This document shows positions 14,740-24,116 of a stretch of DNA of 64,000 bases, piece by piece. The notes beneath the pieces were generated by a model, which was not told the origin of the DNA, made no database searches, and saw only the letters and a list, made by a program, of their open reading frames with translations. Every line of letters starts with the position of its first letter. Within the stretch, counting starts at the first letter, position 1. This stretch comes from Clostridiales bacterium (GTDB lineage Bacteria > Bacillota > Clostridia > Christensenellales > Aristaeellaceae). The stretch is taken from NCBI GenBank assembly GCA_004557905.1, contig SFFH01000006.1:4506-68505 (forward strand), read 5' to 3'. The translations under genes and the position numbers were made by a program.

Positions 14740-16008
14740 ATGGTTAGAATCGGCATCGGCTTCCTCGGCTGCGGCAACATCGGCTGCGGCGTGTACAGGC
14801 TGCTCACCACCTATGGCGACCAGATTGAAAAGAACGAGGGCGTATCCTTCGAGATCAGGCGGATTCTGGTGCGCTCACCCGGCAAGAAGCGAAGCTGGGA
14901 TATCCCCGCGCAGCTTCTCACGGATCAGGTGCAGGACGTGCTTTGCGATCCGCAGATCGACGTGGTCATGGAATTCATGGGCGGCGAGGAGCCGGCGTCC
15001 TCCTACATGACGGCGGCGCTCAAAAACGGGAAGACCGTCGTGACAGCCAACAAGATGGCGCTTGCCTCCCACTGGCAGCAGATTGTCGCCGCGGCGCGCG
15101 AGTACGGCGCGGGCCTCTACTACGAGGCGAGCGTCTGCGGCGCGATCCCGATCATCCGCGCGATGAACGATTCTCTGCAGGCCAACCGCATCACTTCGGT
15201 GATGGGCATCATCAACGGCACGACCAACTACATCCTCAGCCGGATGAGCCGGGAGGGTGCGGCGTATGCCGACGTGCTGGCCGACGCGCAGCGACTGGGC
15301 CTGGCGGAACCGGATCCCACAGCGGATGTGGAGGGCTACGACGCAGCCTACAAGCTGTCCATCCTCTCCACGCTGGCGTTCCATCGCCATGTGCCGGTCG
15401 AATGTGTCTACCGCGAAGGCATCACAGGCGTGACGCCGCTGGATGTACAGTGCGGCAAGGAATTCGGCCTGACGCTGAAGCTGCTGGCTGTCGCGAAGGA
15501 GGAGGACGGCAGGATCCAGGCGCGCGTGCATCCCACGTTCGTGCCGGACAGCCATCCGCTTGCCGGCGTGAACGATGCGTTCAACGCCGTGTATGTGAAC
15601 GGCCACGCCTGCGGCGAGATGATGTTCTACGGCCGCGGCGCGGGGGACATGCCCACGGCCAGCGCGCTGGTGTCTGACCTCATCAAGGCGGCGCGCACGA
15701 AGCGGCATCTGCTGCCCGCAGTGAGCGACGAGCCTTGCGAGATGGCGGACGACTGGTCGTGCGTGCATTTCGTGCGCCTGCTGGCCAAGGATGAGCCGGG
15801 CGTGCTCTCTCTGGTCTCCGGAAAGCTTGCGGCACACGGCGTAAGCATCGCCTCCATGGTGCAGAAGGGGGAGCCGGATGAGAACGGCTATGTGCAGATG
15901 ATCTTCCTGACGCACAGGGCTTCCGAACGCGCCGTCCGCAGCGCGCTTGCCGAATTGGACGGTGAAAAGGTCTCCACATGCAGCGTCATTCGTGTGGAAG
16001 GCAAGTAA
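14740..16008 (+). CDS. hom: Homoserine dehydrogenase
   Basis: 422 residues. It reduces aspartate semialdehyde to homoserine, the branch to threonine and methionine. The N-terminal NAD(P)-binding GFLGCGNIGCGV, TANKMALA, the catalytic-domain GIINGTTNYILSRM, AEPDPTADVEGYDAAYKL and a C-terminal ACT domain (DEPGVLSLVSGKLAAHGVSIASM) are in the usual order. The start follows GGAGGACAAT and lies 23 bp after coaX. thrB and thrC are not adjacent. A strong terminator follows. Confidence 0.94.
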   Translation: MVRIGIGFLGCGNIGCGVYRLLTTYGDQIEKNEGVSFEIRRILVRSPGKKRSWDIPAQLLTDQVQDVLCDPQIDVVMEFMGGEEPASSYMTAALKNGKTVVTANKMALASHWQQIVAAAREYGAGLYYEASVCGAIPIIRAMNDSLQANRITSVMGIINGTTNYILSRMSREGAAYADVLADAQRLGLAEPDPTADVEGYDAAYKLSILSTLAFHRHVPVECVYREGITGVTPLDVQCGKEFGLTLKLLAVAKEEDGRIQARVHPTFVPDSHPLAGVNDAFNAVYVNGHACGEMMFYGRGAGDMPTASALVSDLIKAARTKRHLLPAVSDEPCEMADDWSCVHFVRLLAKDEPGVLSLVSGKLAAHGVSIASMVQKGEPDENGYVQMIFLTHRASERAVRSALAELDGEKVSTCSVIRVEGK

Positions 16009-16036
16009 ATTGATGTAGATATAGATGAAAAACGAT

Positions 16037-16064
16037 AACGGCATGGAAAACCATGCCGTTTTCT
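16037..16064 (+). terminator. Terminator of hom
   Basis: A perfect 10-bp stem AACGGCATGG/CCATGCCGTT, loop AAAA, then TT and a T-rich tail. Confidence 0.85.
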
Positions 16065-16496
16065 CTATGAAAAGAAATCTTTTTTTATAGGCGCTATAAA
16101 AATTTGTATATGTGCAAAATGCACAATATCCTTTACCTTGACAAAACCAGGGGAAACAAGCCGGGGTAAACGGAAGAGAAAAAGACGACAAAAAAATGCA
16201 GGATTGCGTCGGACAGGCGGCAAGAAAAGGGGTTACATATGGCAAAAGCTTCGCAAATATGTTGCGGAAACGGTACCGGAAAATCGGTTTTCCTGCAGCA
16301 AATATAGACCTAACAAATGTTTGCCCATGAACAGAGTGAACAAATCGGACGAAAACACGAGAAAACATAAAAAAACAGGAGGAAATAGGACACAAATTGA
16401 AAGAATAAAAAGATTTGCACAGATATAGAGGAATCAGAATCGAATAAAACGGGATGGGAGGGCGAAATCCCGCCAGTTTTTTGTGAACTTATTCAA
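16065..16496. other. AT-rich intergenic region with palindromic site
   Basis: About 430 bp of lower GC than its surroundings. It holds a palindrome TGTGCA-AAA-TGCACA at 16111-16125 that could be an operator, and a hairpin CGGGAT/ATCCCG followed by six T at 16449-16482, a likely terminator or attenuator. A 96-codon frame at 16138 has no ribosome site or family resemblance and is not called. Confidence 0.5.
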
Positions 16497-16525
16497 TTGC
16501 AAATCCTACAGGAAATTCGTATAAT
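16497..16525 (+). promoter_or_regulatory. Promoter for the MsmX-like ATPase gene
   Basis: TTGCAA at 16497-16502, 17 bp, TATAAT at 16520-16525, giving a leader of about 65 bases. Confidence 0.75.
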
Positions 16526-16597
16526 GATCTCAACGAAGCGCCGTAGGACGATAGATCGGCGTACAGTCACTTTGAGAAACTGAAGGGGGATATTTCA

Positions 16598-17719
16598 ATG
16601 GCAGGCCTTAAGCTGAACCACATTTACAAGATCTACTCTGGCAACGTCACCGCTGTTTCCGACTTCTGCCTCGACATCGAAGACAAGGAGTTCATCGTTC
16701 TGGTTGGTCCGTCCGGCTGCGGCAAGTCCACCACCCTGCGCATGGTCGCCGGCCTGGAGGAGATCTCCGAGGGCGAGCTCTACATCGGCGACCGCCTCGT
16801 CAACGACGTCGCGCCGAAGGATCGCGACATCGCGATGGTGTTCCAGAACTACGCGCTGTATCCGCATATGACCGTGTATGACAACATGGCGTTCGGCCTC
16901 AAGCTGCGCAAGAAGCCGAAGGATGAGATCGACAAGCTGGTTCGCGAGGCCGCCAAGATCCTGTCCATCGAGCCGTACCTCAACCGCAAGCCGAAGGCTC
17001 TGTCCGGTGGTCAGCGTCAGCGCGTCGCGCTGGGCCGCGCCATCGTCCGTGATCCGAAGGTCTTCCTCTTCGACGAGCCGCTGTCCAACCTGGACGCCAA
17101 GCTCCGCGTGCAGATGCGTACCGAGATCACCAAGCTGCATCAGCGCCTGCAGACGACCTTCATTTACGTCACCCATGACCAGACCGAGGCCATGACCATG
17201 GCGTCCCGCATCGTCGTCATGAAGGACGGCTTCATCCAGCAGGTCGATACCCCGCAGAACCTGTACGACTATCCGTGCAACCTGTTCGTTGGCTCCTTCA
17301 TCGGCAGCCCGCAGATGAACTTCTTCAATGCCAAGCTTGTCAAGAGGGACGGCGCTGTGTGGGCCGAGTTCGGCAACAACGCGGTCAAGGTGCCGGACGC
17401 GAAGGTTCGCAAGCTGGTGGACGAGAGCTACATCGGTAAGGAAGTTGTCATGGGCATCCGTCCGGAGAACATCCACGACGAGGAGCGCTTCCTGTCCGTG
17501 GCCGACGGCAACCTCGTCGAGGCCCAGGTCGAAGTCACCGAGCTCATGGGCTCTGAGACCTACCTGTACCTGAAGACCACCGGCAAGGACGGCAACGTGG
17601 TTGCCCGCGTCGATCCGCGCAGCACCGCGCGCAACGGAGACACCATCAAGGTCGCCTTCGAGACCAACCGCCTGCACTTCTTCGACAAGGATACCGAGAA
17701 GAGCATCCTCAACCGCTGA
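16598..17719 (+). CDS. Sugar ABC transporter ATP-binding protein (MsmX/UgpC type)
   Basis: 373 residues. The ATPase of carbohydrate-uptake class 1 (CUT1) ABC importers; in Firmicutes one such MsmX subunit energises several sugar transporters. Walker [11 protein letters not shown]-loop [10 protein letters not shown], signature LSGGQRQR, Walker [15 protein letters not shown] and H-loop THDQTEAM are intact, followed by the MalK-like C-terminal TOBE-type regulatory region (about residues 240-373). It stands alone with its own promoter and terminator and no permease genes nearby, as expected for a shared, constitutively made ATPase. Codon use resembles the highly expressed rpsB and tsf genes. Confidence 0.93.
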   Translation: MAGLKLNHIYKIYSGNVTAVSDFCLDIEDKEFIVLVGPSGCGKSTTLRMVAGLEEISEGELYIGDRLVNDVAPKDRDIAMVFQNYALYPHMTVYDNMAFGLKLRKKPKDEIDKLVREAAKILSIEPYLNRKPKALSGGQRQRVALGRAIVRDPKVFLFDEPLSNLDAKLRVQMRTEITKLHQRLQTTFIYVTHDQTEAMTMASRIVVMKDGFIQQVDTPQNLYDYPCNLFVGSFIGSPQMNFFNAKLVKRDGAVWAEFGNNAVKVPDAKVRKLVDESYIGKEVVMGIRPENIHDEERFLSVADGNLVEAQVEVTELMGSETYLYLKTTGKDGNVVARVDPRSTARNGDTIKVAFETNRLHFFDKDTEKSILNR

Positions 17720-17730
17720 TTCTGAGCTTC

Positions 17731-17762
17731 AGTACCCACACCGAACGGTGTGGGTACTTTTT
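17731..17762 (+). terminator. Terminator of the MsmX-like gene
   Basis: A perfect 13-bp stem AGTACCCACACCG/CGGTGTGGGTACT with a 2-base centre, then TTTTT. Confidence 0.9.
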
Positions 17763-18004
17763 ATGTGCAGGAAATTGCAGAAACTGCCTTTCCGGCGTAC
17801 ACCGAGCCGTGCTTTTCATCATGACGGACGGGGCAAAAACGCGCATGTTGTGCTATTTTTGTGCGTAATCCATAAAATCACGGCATATTATACCAAATTT
17901 GCGGAGATATTTTTTGAGAGATATAGATTTTTGAAGGGTCATGCGCTATAATAGTTTCGTATCTGTGATTGTCTTATTGGCGTTCTCGAAAGGAGAATGA
18001 GAAC

Positions 18005-19075
18005 ATGATACCCGAGAAGCGATTTTTGAATCAGATTCAGCAGGTTCTGGCCCGCCTGATGCAGCCGCTCTGGCTGCTGGATACCGAGGGCACCGTGCTT
18101 CTGCCGGAGGAGAACCGCGGCAAGATCAGCCTGCCTGAGTTCATGGAGCCGGGCATGCCCGTCGCCTTTGAAGGAAAAACCTTTCTGATGATCGGCATCA
18201 CGCCGGAGCTGATCCTCTGCGCGGATGCGCAGGGCGCCGCTACGCACGACTGCATCGTGCTCGCCGGCGCGATGGTGCAGTCCATGGGCCGCGGCGAGGC
18301 CCCGATCCAGAGCCGCTATGACGTGTACCGCCGTGTGCTGCGCGACGAGCTCTCCGGCTCCGAGCTGGAGGCTCTGGCTCACGAGCATCAGATCGAGATG
18401 AACCGCGAGCGCTGCGTGCTCACCTTCCAGATCCTGCAGACGGAGACGGAGACGGCCTTCAATATGCTCGAGGAGCTTGTGCCGCGTGCAAACGGCGATC
18501 TGCTCGTGGAGATGGACCGTCATACCGTCGTCTTCCTCAAGTGCATGGAGAATGTTGAGGCTTTCGACGAGCTGTATCAGCTGGCCGAGGCGATCGAGCA
18601 GACCCTGCTTGACGAGGTGGGCAAGAGCTGCGTCGTCGGCATCGGTGAGCCGAAAAAGACGTTCCCGGAGATCGGAGAGAGCTACCGCGAGTCCCGCCGC
18701 GCCGTCGAGGTGGGCCGTATCTTCCTGACCGAGCAGCACATCTACGTCTATCGCAGCCTCGTGCTCGAGCGCTTCCTGATGGACATCCCGCGCGAGATGG
18801 GCACCCGCTACCACAGCATCCTCTTCAACCGCAAGACCGCGCGCCTGTTCAATGACGAGATGCTGCACACCATCGAGATGTTCTTTGCGAAGGACCTCAA
18901 CCTGTCCGATACCGCGCGCCAGCTGTACATCCACCGTAATACGCTCGTGTACCGTCTGGACAAGGTGCAGCGTCAGACCGGACTGGATCTTCGCAAGTTC
19001 GACGATGCGGTGACCTTCAAGATGATGATGCTCCTTGGCAAGAGCGGCAAGGACAAGCCGCGTCCCGTATATTGA
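18005..19075 (+). CDS. CdaR/PucR-like transcriptional regulator
   Basis: 356 residues. The N-terminal part (about 1-110) looks like a small-ligand sensor domain, the middle (about 120-250) like the degenerate GGDEF-like segment of CdaR/PucR proteins, and the C-terminus carries the PucR-type helix-turn-helix (LNLSDTARQLYIHRNTLVYRLDKVQRQTGLDL). These regulate sugar-acid, purine or related catabolism. The target is unknown; the neighbours are the shared sugar ATPase upstream and a protease downstream. The ATG at 18005 has AAGGAG upstream. A TATAAT at 17947-17952 lies about 55 bp upstream but lacks a clear -35. Confidence 0.82.
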   Translation: MIPEKRFLNQIQQVLARLMQPLWLLDTEGTVLLPEENRGKISLPEFMEPGMPVAFEGKTFLMIGITPELILCADAQGAATHDCIVLAGAMVQSMGRGEAPIQSRYDVYRRVLRDELSGSELEALAHEHQIEMNRERCVLTFQILQTETETAFNMLEELVPRANGDLLVEMDRHTVVFLKCMENVEAFDELYQLAEAIEQTLLDEVGKSCVVGIGEPKKTFPEIGESYRESRRAVEVGRIFLTEQHIYVYRSLVLERFLMDIPREMGTRYHSILFNRKTARLFNDEMLHTIEMFFAKDLNLSDTARQLYIHRNTLVYRLDKVQRQTGLDLRKFDDAVTFKMMMLLGKSGKDKPRPVY

Positions 19076-19085
19076 TTTGCTAATG

Positions 19086-19117
19086 ACAGCCGGCGCCTGA
19101 TTCCGCCGGCTGTTTTT
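19086..19117 (+). terminator. Terminator of the CdaR-like gene
   Basis: Stem ACAGCCGGCG/CGCCGGCTGT, loop of 8 bases, then TTTT. Confidence 0.8.
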
Positions 19118-19143
19118 GGCGACATGGAAAGGAATGGAACATA

Positions 19144-20361
19144 TTGAAACGCAATCATGTCATCGCCTCCGTGCTCGCGTTTGTGCTGCTGACGGCGGTC
19201 TGTGTCTCCGCAAGCGCCGCATCTGCGCTGCCGATGTTCAAGCAACAGGGGGATATCACCATCTCGCGTGAGGAATACAACCGGCTCAAGCAGTATGAAA
19301 AGCTGGATCTGCTGATGCAGCTGGTGGAGCTGTATTACTATGAGGACGTCGACACGGACGAGATGCTCGAGAGCGCGGCCGTGGGCCTGATCGCGGGCAT
19401 CGGCGACGTGTACAGCGTGTATTACACCAAGGAGGACATGGAAGCCTTCAACGAGGAGACTGAGGGCGAGTACGCGGGCATCGGCTGCCAGCTGCTGGCG
19501 GACCCGACGGATCAGATGATCACCGTCACGCGCGTCTTCAAGGGCAGCCCGGCGGAGGAAGCCGGCATGCGCTCGGGCGACAAGATCGTCTACGTCAACG
19601 ACGTGTACTATTCGGCTTACGAGATGGACGCTGCGGTTGACGTGATGCGCGGCACGCCGGGCGAGGATGTGAAGGTGACGGTTCTGCGCGGCCTGGACAC
19701 GGTCGATTTTGACATCACCCGCAAGGTGGTCAACATCAATTACGTTGAGTACGAAATCCTTGACGGCAACATCGGCTATGTGATGGTGTACGACTTCCTG
19801 GGGGATGCGGTCGAGGGATTCCGCACGGCGCTGGAGGCGTTTCAGGCGGCAAACGTGACCGGCATGATCATCGACCTGCGCAACAACGGCGGCGGACTGC
19901 TCGATGCGAGCGTGGAGATGGCGGACATGATCCTGCCGGAGGGTACGGTCGTCTCCGTCCGCGACAAGAACGGTGCCGAGGAGGCGTTCACCATCGACGG
20001 CGAGTACTACGATGTGCCGATGGTCGTGCTGGTCAACGGGTACAGCGCCAGCGCCTCGGAGATTCTCTCCGGCGCGATCCGGGATACCGGCGAGGGCATG
20101 CTGGTGGGCACCAAGACGTTCGGCAAGGGCGTGGTGCAGAGCGTCATCGATTTCCCGGACGGCAGCGGCCTGAAGGTGACGACCGCGCGCTACTTCACGC
20201 CCAGCGGCGAGTGCATCCACGGCGTGGGCATCGAGCCGGACGTGGATATCGAGCTGGACGAGGACGTCGTCACGCGCTACGGCATCAACAACCTGCCGCA
20301 TGAGCAGGACGCGCAGCTGCAGAAGGCGATTGAGCTGATCAAAAGCGGCGAAGTCCAATGA
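19144..20361 (+). CDS. ctpA: S41 family carboxy-terminal processing peptidase
   Basis: 405 residues. A secreted or membrane-anchored serine protease with an N-terminal signal (KRNHVIASVLAFVLLTAVCVSASA), a PDZ domain (about residues 100-185, GIGCQL...GSPAEEAGMRSGDKIVYVN) and the S41 catalytic region. The Ser-Lys dyad is visible as the Ser of SASASEILSGA and the Lys of TKTFGKGVV. The TTG start at 19144 is used because GGAAAGGA lies 10 bases upstream, the signal peptide begins there, and the nearby ATG is out of frame. In spore formers CtpB-like proteases can cut SpoIVFA; this paralog's target is unknown. Confidence 0.9.
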   Translation: MKRNHVIASVLAFVLLTAVCVSASAASALPMFKQQGDITISREEYNRLKQYEKLDLLMQLVELYYYEDVDTDEMLESAAVGLIAGIGDVYSVYYTKEDMEAFNEETEGEYAGIGCQLLADPTDQMITVTRVFKGSPAEEAGMRSGDKIVYVNDVYYSAYEMDAAVDVMRGTPGEDVKVTVLRGLDTVDFDITRKVVNINYVEYEILDGNIGYVMVYDFLGDAVEGFRTALEAFQAANVTGMIIDLRNNGGGLLDASVEMADMILPEGTVVSVRDKNGAEEAFTIDGEYYDVPMVVLVNGYSASASEILSGAIRDTGEGMLVGTKTFGKGVVQSVIDFPDGSGLKVTTARYFTPSGECIHGVGIEPDVDIELDEDVVTRYGINNLPHEQDAQLQKAIELIKSGEVQ

Positions 20362-20396
20362 CGGACGCCTTCCGGGATTTGAAGAAAAACAGGGAG

Positions 20397-20421
20397 AAAA
20401 GCGGGAAATTCCCGCTTTTTC
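20397..20421 (+). terminator. Terminator of ctpA
   Basis: Stem AAAAGCGGG/CCCGCTTTT with a 5-base loop and a T-run. Confidence 0.85.
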
Positions 20422-20423
20422 TC

Positions 20424-20452
20424 TTGCAATTCCCGTCATGATATGGTATCAT
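20424..20452 (+). promoter_or_regulatory. Promoter for rpsB-tsf
   Basis: TTGCAA at 20424-20429, 17 bp, TATCAT at 20447-20452. The leader of about 100 bases ends in a strong AAAAGGAGG ribosome site. Confidence 0.65.
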
Positions 20453-20556
20453 CTTACGGAAAACGCACCTGCGTCTGTTTCGTGCGCCTGCCGGGCTGTC
20501 CGGTCCGCATGTGAAAAGGATGCAGGGAGGGTTTAATCAAAAGGAGGAATATCCCC

Positions 20557-21207
20557 ATGGCAGTAATCTCTATGAAGCAGCTGCTCGAGGCCGGTGTGCA
20601 CTTTGGCCACCAGACCCGCCGCTGGAACCCCAAGATGGCGCCGTACATCTTCACCGAGCGCAACGGCATCTACATCATCGATCTGCAGAAGACCGTCCGC
20701 AAGATCGACGAGGCCTATGCCTTTGTCCGCCAGGTGGCGATGGAGGGCAAGAGCGTCCTGTTCGTCGGCACCAAGAAGCAGGCTCAGGAGTCCATTGAGT
20801 CCGAGGCCAAGCGCTGCAACATGTTCTATGTCAACAACCGCTGGCTGGGCGGCATGATGACCAACTTCCGCACCATCAAGACCCGTATCGCGCGCCTGAA
20901 CGCGATCGACGCGATGGAGGAGCGCGGCGACTTTGAGGTTCTCCCGAAGAAGGAAGTCATCAAGCTGATGGCCGAGCGCGAGAAGCTGGTCGCCAACCTG
21001 GGCGGCATCCGCGAGATGAAGAACCTGCCGGGCTGCCTGTTCGTGGTTGACCCGCGCAAGGAGCACATCGCCGTCACCGAGGCGCGCGCGCTGGGCATCC
21101 CGGTCGTCGCCATCGTGGACACCAACTGCGATCCGGACGAGATCGACTACGTGGCCGACGCTGTGCTCGAGGGCAAGCAGGGCGAGCAGGCCGAGGTTCA
21201 GGCGTAA
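20557..21207 (+). CDS. rpsB: 30S ribosomal protein S2
   Basis: 216 residues, somewhat shorter than B. subtilis S2 (246) at the C-terminus. Diagnostic segments: [70 protein letters not shown] and [11 protein letters not shown]. It binds the 30S head-platform junction and helps recruit S1 or mRNA. The start follows AAAAGGAGG. Followed 42 bp later by tsf, the universal rpsB-tsf pairing. Confidence 0.97.
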   Translation: MAVISMKQLLEAGVHFGHQTRRWNPKMAPYIFTERNGIYIIDLQKTVRKIDEAYAFVRQVAMEGKSVLFVGTKKQAQESIESEAKRCNMFYVNNRWLGGMMTNFRTIKTRIARLNAIDAMEERGDFEVLPKKEVIKLMAEREKLVANLGGIREMKNLPGCLFVVDPRKEHIAVTEARALGIPVVAIVDTNCDPDEIDYVADAVLEGKQGEQAEVQA

Positions 21208-21249
21208 AGCCGGCCTCCGACGACAAGACAGAATCTGGAGGAATCCGTT

Positions 21250-22155
21250 ATGGCTACCATTACTTCCGCTCTGGTGAAGGAGCTGCGCGAGCGCACCGGC
21301 GCCGGCATGATGGACTGCAAGAAGGCCCTCGTGAACTGCGACGGCGATATGGACAAGGCGATCGACTTCCTGCGTGAGAAGGGCCTCGCTGCCGCCGCCA
21401 AGAAGGCCGGCCGCATCGCTGCCGAGGGCATGGTCGACTGCTATGTCGAGGGCAACGTGGGCGTCGTGGTTGAGATCAACTGCGAGACCGACTTCGTCGC
21501 CAACACCGACAACTTCAAGGCGCTGTGCCGCGACTACGCCAAGCATATCGTGGTGAAGGCGCCAGCGACCGTCGAGGAGATGCTCGCTCAGCCGTTCTAT
21601 GCCGACGAGACCAAGACCGTCAACGACCTGATCGGCGAGGCCACCGCGGCCATCGGCGAGAAGATCTCCCTGCGCCGCTTTGCCCGCTTTGAGGCGAAGA
21701 ACGGCATGGTCGACACCTACAGCCACATGGGCGGCCGTATCGGCGTCATGGTCGAGCTCGCTGCCGATGAGGTGACCGACGAGGTCAAGACCATGAGCCA
21801 CGACCTGGTCATGCACATCGCCGCCGCGAACCCACAGTTCGTGCGCCGTGACGAGGTGCCCAGCGACAACCTGGCCAAGGAGCGCGAGGTGCTGACCCAG
21901 CAGGCCCTGAACGAGGGCAAGCCGGCGAAGATCGTCGAGCGCATGGTCGAGGGCCGCATCGAGAAGTACTACAAGGAAGTCTGCCTCCTGGAGCAGCCGT
22001 TCGTCAAGGATCCGGACATCAGCGTCAAGAAGATGCTGAACGGCAAGTGCGACGTCGTCCGCTTCGTCCGCTTCGAGCGCGGCGAGGGCATCGAGAAGCG
22101 CGTCAACGATCTGGCCGCCGACATCGCTGCCGAGCAGGCGAAGATGAAGAAGTAA
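21250..22155 (+). CDS. tsf: Elongation factor Ts
   Basis: 301 residues. The guanine-nucleotide exchange factor for EF-Tu. The N-terminal UBA-like domain ([22 protein letters not shown]), the conserved [18 protein letters not shown] and [17 protein letters not shown] core are all present. Cotranscribed with rpsB. A hairpin terminator follows but pyrH begins only 100 bp later, so readthrough could connect them. Confidence 0.97.
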   Translation: MATITSALVKELRERTGAGMMDCKKALVNCDGDMDKAIDFLREKGLAAAAKKAGRIAAEGMVDCYVEGNVGVVVEINCETDFVANTDNFKALCRDYAKHIVVKAPATVEEMLAQPFYADETKTVNDLIGEATAAIGEKISLRRFARFEAKNGMVDTYSHMGGRIGVMVELAADEVTDEVKTMSHDLVMHIAAANPQFVRRDEVPSDNLAKEREVLTQQALNEGKPAKIVERMVEGRIEKYYKEVCLLEQPFVKDPDISVKKMLNGKCDVVRFVRFERGEGIEKRVNDLAADIAAEQAKMKK

Positions 22156-22166
22156 TCTTCAACAGC

Positions 22167-22196
22167 AAAGGACATGCCCCGTGCATGTCCTTTTTC
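22167..22196 (+). terminator. Terminator after tsf
   Basis: A perfect 11-bp stem AAAGGACATGC/GCATGTCCTTT with loop CCCGT and TTTTT. It lies between tsf and pyrH. Confidence 0.85.
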
Positions 22197-22258
22197 TAGG
22201 CGTATGGAAACTTCGCAAAACCGTGCGGCGGGTCAGCCCGCCAGAAAGGATGGAAGGT

Positions 22259-22969
22259 ATGGCACAGTACAAGCGCGTACTCATCAAGCTCAGCGGCGAG
22301 GCCCTGGGCGACCACGGCAGACTCTTCGACTTTGAGCAGATCGACCGCGTGGCCGGCGTGATCGGTCAGCTGCATGAGACGGGCACGGAGATCGCCATCG
22401 TCATCGGCGCGGGCAACATCTGGCGCGGCCGTCAGGGCCCTGCGGCCAAGATGACCGCGATCAACGCGGATCACATGGGCATGCTGGGCACGGCGATCAA
22501 TTCCATCGCCATGCAGGACGCCATCGAGCGGCTGAATATCCCGACCCGCGTGATGTCCGCGGTGGAGATGAACCGCTTCTGCGAGCCGTACACCTATCGC
22601 CGCGCCGTGCGCCATCTGGAGAAGGGCCGCGTGGTCATCTTCGCCTGCGGCACCGGCAACCCGTTCTTCTCCACGGATACCGCGGCTGCGCTGCGCGCCG
22701 TCGAAATCGGTGCAGACGCCATCCTGCTGGCCAAAAACGTGGACGGCGTGTATGACAGCGACCCGCGGGTCAACCCGGACGCGAAGCTGCTCAAGGATCT
22801 GACCTATAACGAGGTGCAGGAGCGCGACCTGAAGGTCATGGACGCGGCCGCGATCACCATCTGCCGCGAGAACAAGGTGCCGTCCATCCGCGTGTTCGGC
22901 CTGGACGACCCGGAGAACATCCTGCGCGTCATCCAGGGCGATCCGATGGGTACGAACGTGCACCCGTAA
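22259..22969 (+). CDS. pyrH: UMP kinase
   Basis: 236 residues. It phosphorylates UMP to UDP as a hexamer in pyrimidine synthesis. Motifs: KRVLIKLSGEALGD, IVIGAGNIWRG, TAINADHMGMLGT, RVVIFACGTGNPFFSTD and AKNVDGVYDSDP. The ATG at 22259 has AAAGGA at 22245-22250; the open frame extends upstream through the tsf terminator and is not coding. Between tsf and frr, the usual bacterial order. Confidence 0.96.
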   Translation: MAQYKRVLIKLSGEALGDHGRLFDFEQIDRVAGVIGQLHETGTEIAIVIGAGNIWRGRQGPAAKMTAINADHMGMLGTAINSIAMQDAIERLNIPTRVMSAVEMNRFCEPYTYRRAVRHLEKGRVVIFACGTGNPFFSTDTAAALRAVEIGADAILLAKNVDGVYDSDPRVNPDAKLLKDLTYNEVQERDLKVMDAAAITICRENKVPSIRVFGLDDPENILRVIQGDPMGTNVHP

Positions 22970-22986
22970 TCCTGAAAACATGAAGC

Positions 22987-23018
22987 AAAGCCGGAGAGCA
23001 GACGTTCTCCGGCTTTTT
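22987..23018 (+). terminator. Terminator of pyrH
   Basis: 11-bp stem AAAGCCGGAGA/TCTCCGGCTTT with an 8-base loop and TTTTT. Confidence 0.87.
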
Positions 23019-23135
23019 CCATGAGATATTATGGCGCAGGCTTTTGCTGCGGGCGCCGAAGAACGCCTTTTTGCAAAGCTTTTCAGAAAAGGAGGCGGGC
23101 ACGGCCGGCGCGTTGTGCGAAATATGCAAAAAAGC

Positions 23136-23165
23136 TTGCCAAAGGCATGGGATGTAGGGTAAAAT
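23136..23165 (+). promoter_or_regulatory. Promoter for the frr-uppS-cdsA-dxr-rseP-ispG operon
   Basis: TTGCCA at 23136-23141, 18 bp, TAAAAT at 23160-23165. Confidence 0.6.
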
Positions 23166-23202
23166 AGAAGACAACAAATTCAGATTCGAGGAGGCTGCGA
23201 TT

Positions 23203-23766
23203 ATGCCCACTAAGAAGATTCAGGATAATGCCAAGATCAAGATGGAGAAGACGAAGGACGTGCTGCGCGCCGATCTGATGGCGATTCGCGCCGGCCGTGC
23301 CAATCCGCAGCTGCTGGACCGCATCACGGTCGATTACTACGGCACGCCGACCCCGCTCAAGAGCGTCGCTAACATCTCCGCGCCGGAACCGCGCGTTCTG
23401 CAGATCAATCCGTGGGACGCGAAGATGGTCAAGGATATCTCCAAGGCCATTCTGGCCAGCGATCTGGGCCTGACCCCGTCCAACGACGGCAAGGTCATCC
23501 GCCTGATGCTGCCGGAGCTCACGGAGGAGCGCCGCAAGGAGCTGACCAAGCTGGTGCGCAAGACCGCTGAGGAGAGCAAGGTCGCCGTCCGCTCCATCCG
23601 CCGCGACGCCGTCGAGCAGGTGAAGAAGATGAAGAAGAACAGCGAGATCACCGAGGACGACCAGAAGCGCGCCGAGGAGGCCATTCAGAAGCTGACGGAC
23701 GCGAACATCAAGGACATCGACAAGATCACCGCCGAGAAGGAAAAGGAGATCATGGACGTCAAATGA
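23203..23766 (+). CDS. frr: Ribosome recycling factor
   Basis: 187 residues. It splits post-termination ribosomes together with EF-G. The family pattern [54 protein letters not shown] and the C-terminal helical [14 protein letters not shown] are complete. The ribosome site GAGGAGG precedes the ATG. Its stop overlaps the start of the next small gene (ATGA). Confidence 0.97.
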   Translation: MPTKKIQDNAKIKMEKTKDVLRADLMAIRAGRANPQLLDRITVDYYGTPTPLKSVANISAPEPRVLQINPWDAKMVKDISKAILASDLGLTPSNDGKVIRLMLPELTEERRKELTKLVRKTAEESKVAVRSIRRDAVEQVKKMKKNSEITEDDQKRAEEAIQKLTDANIKDIDKITAEKEKEIMDVK

Positions 23767-23978
23767 GGGACGACCTTCTGGGCCTCCCGCTTGAGCGGGC
23801 TTTGGATGTGCTCAGGGCGGAGGGCGTTTCGGCGAGCGTCACCCAGACGCGCGCGCCGAAGCGGACTGATGAAACGCGGGGCGTGCTGCGCGTGGTCTAT
23901 GCGTCTGATGACGGTGAACGACTGACCGTCGCCAGATTCCTTGACCCCATTGCAGACGGTCAGCAGGAAATCATCTGA
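23763..23978 (+). CDS. Small conserved-looking protein coupled to frr (PASTA-like pattern)
   Basis: 71 residues starting in an ATGA overlap with the frr stop, so probably translated by coupling. The pattern [27 protein letters not shown] resembles one half of a PASTA-type fold; the rest ([25 protein letters not shown]) has a plausible beta pattern. No signal peptide or transmembrane segment. I recognise no named family; function unknown. The overlap and normal codon use argue that it is a real gene. Confidence 0.65.
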   Translation: MRDDLLGLPLERALDVLRAEGVSASVTQTRAPKRTDETRGVLRVVYASDDGERLTVARFLDPIADGQQEII

Positions 23979-23994
23979 TGGGAAACGTATTCTC

Positions 23995-24037
23995 AAGCGG
24001 GATTCGTCGGGGCGGCGCTCCGCGAATCCCGTTCTTT
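23995..24037 (+). terminator. Hairpin before uppS
   Basis: 9-bp stem CGGGATTCG/CGAATCCCG with a GC-rich loop followed by TTCTTT. A weak terminator or attenuator inside the operon. Confidence 0.55.
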
Positions 24038-24116
24038 ATGGCATGAAGAATCCTGAACAGACGGCCGGCAGAGGCCGGACAAGACGGCGCTTCGGCGCAT
24101 GAAAGCGGGGAATAGT

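Noticed and set aside
16138..16143. TTGACA as an additional promoter
   Set aside because: No -10 element at 16-18 bp downstream.
16239..16307. Micro-ORF of 22 codons with AAAAGGGG upstream and a GNGTGKS string
   Set aside because: The string does not fit a true Walker A motif and the frame is too short; probably chance.
16138..16428. 96-codon plus-strand frame with Lys/Arg-rich translation
   Set aside because: No ribosome site, AT-rich non-coding look, no known pattern.
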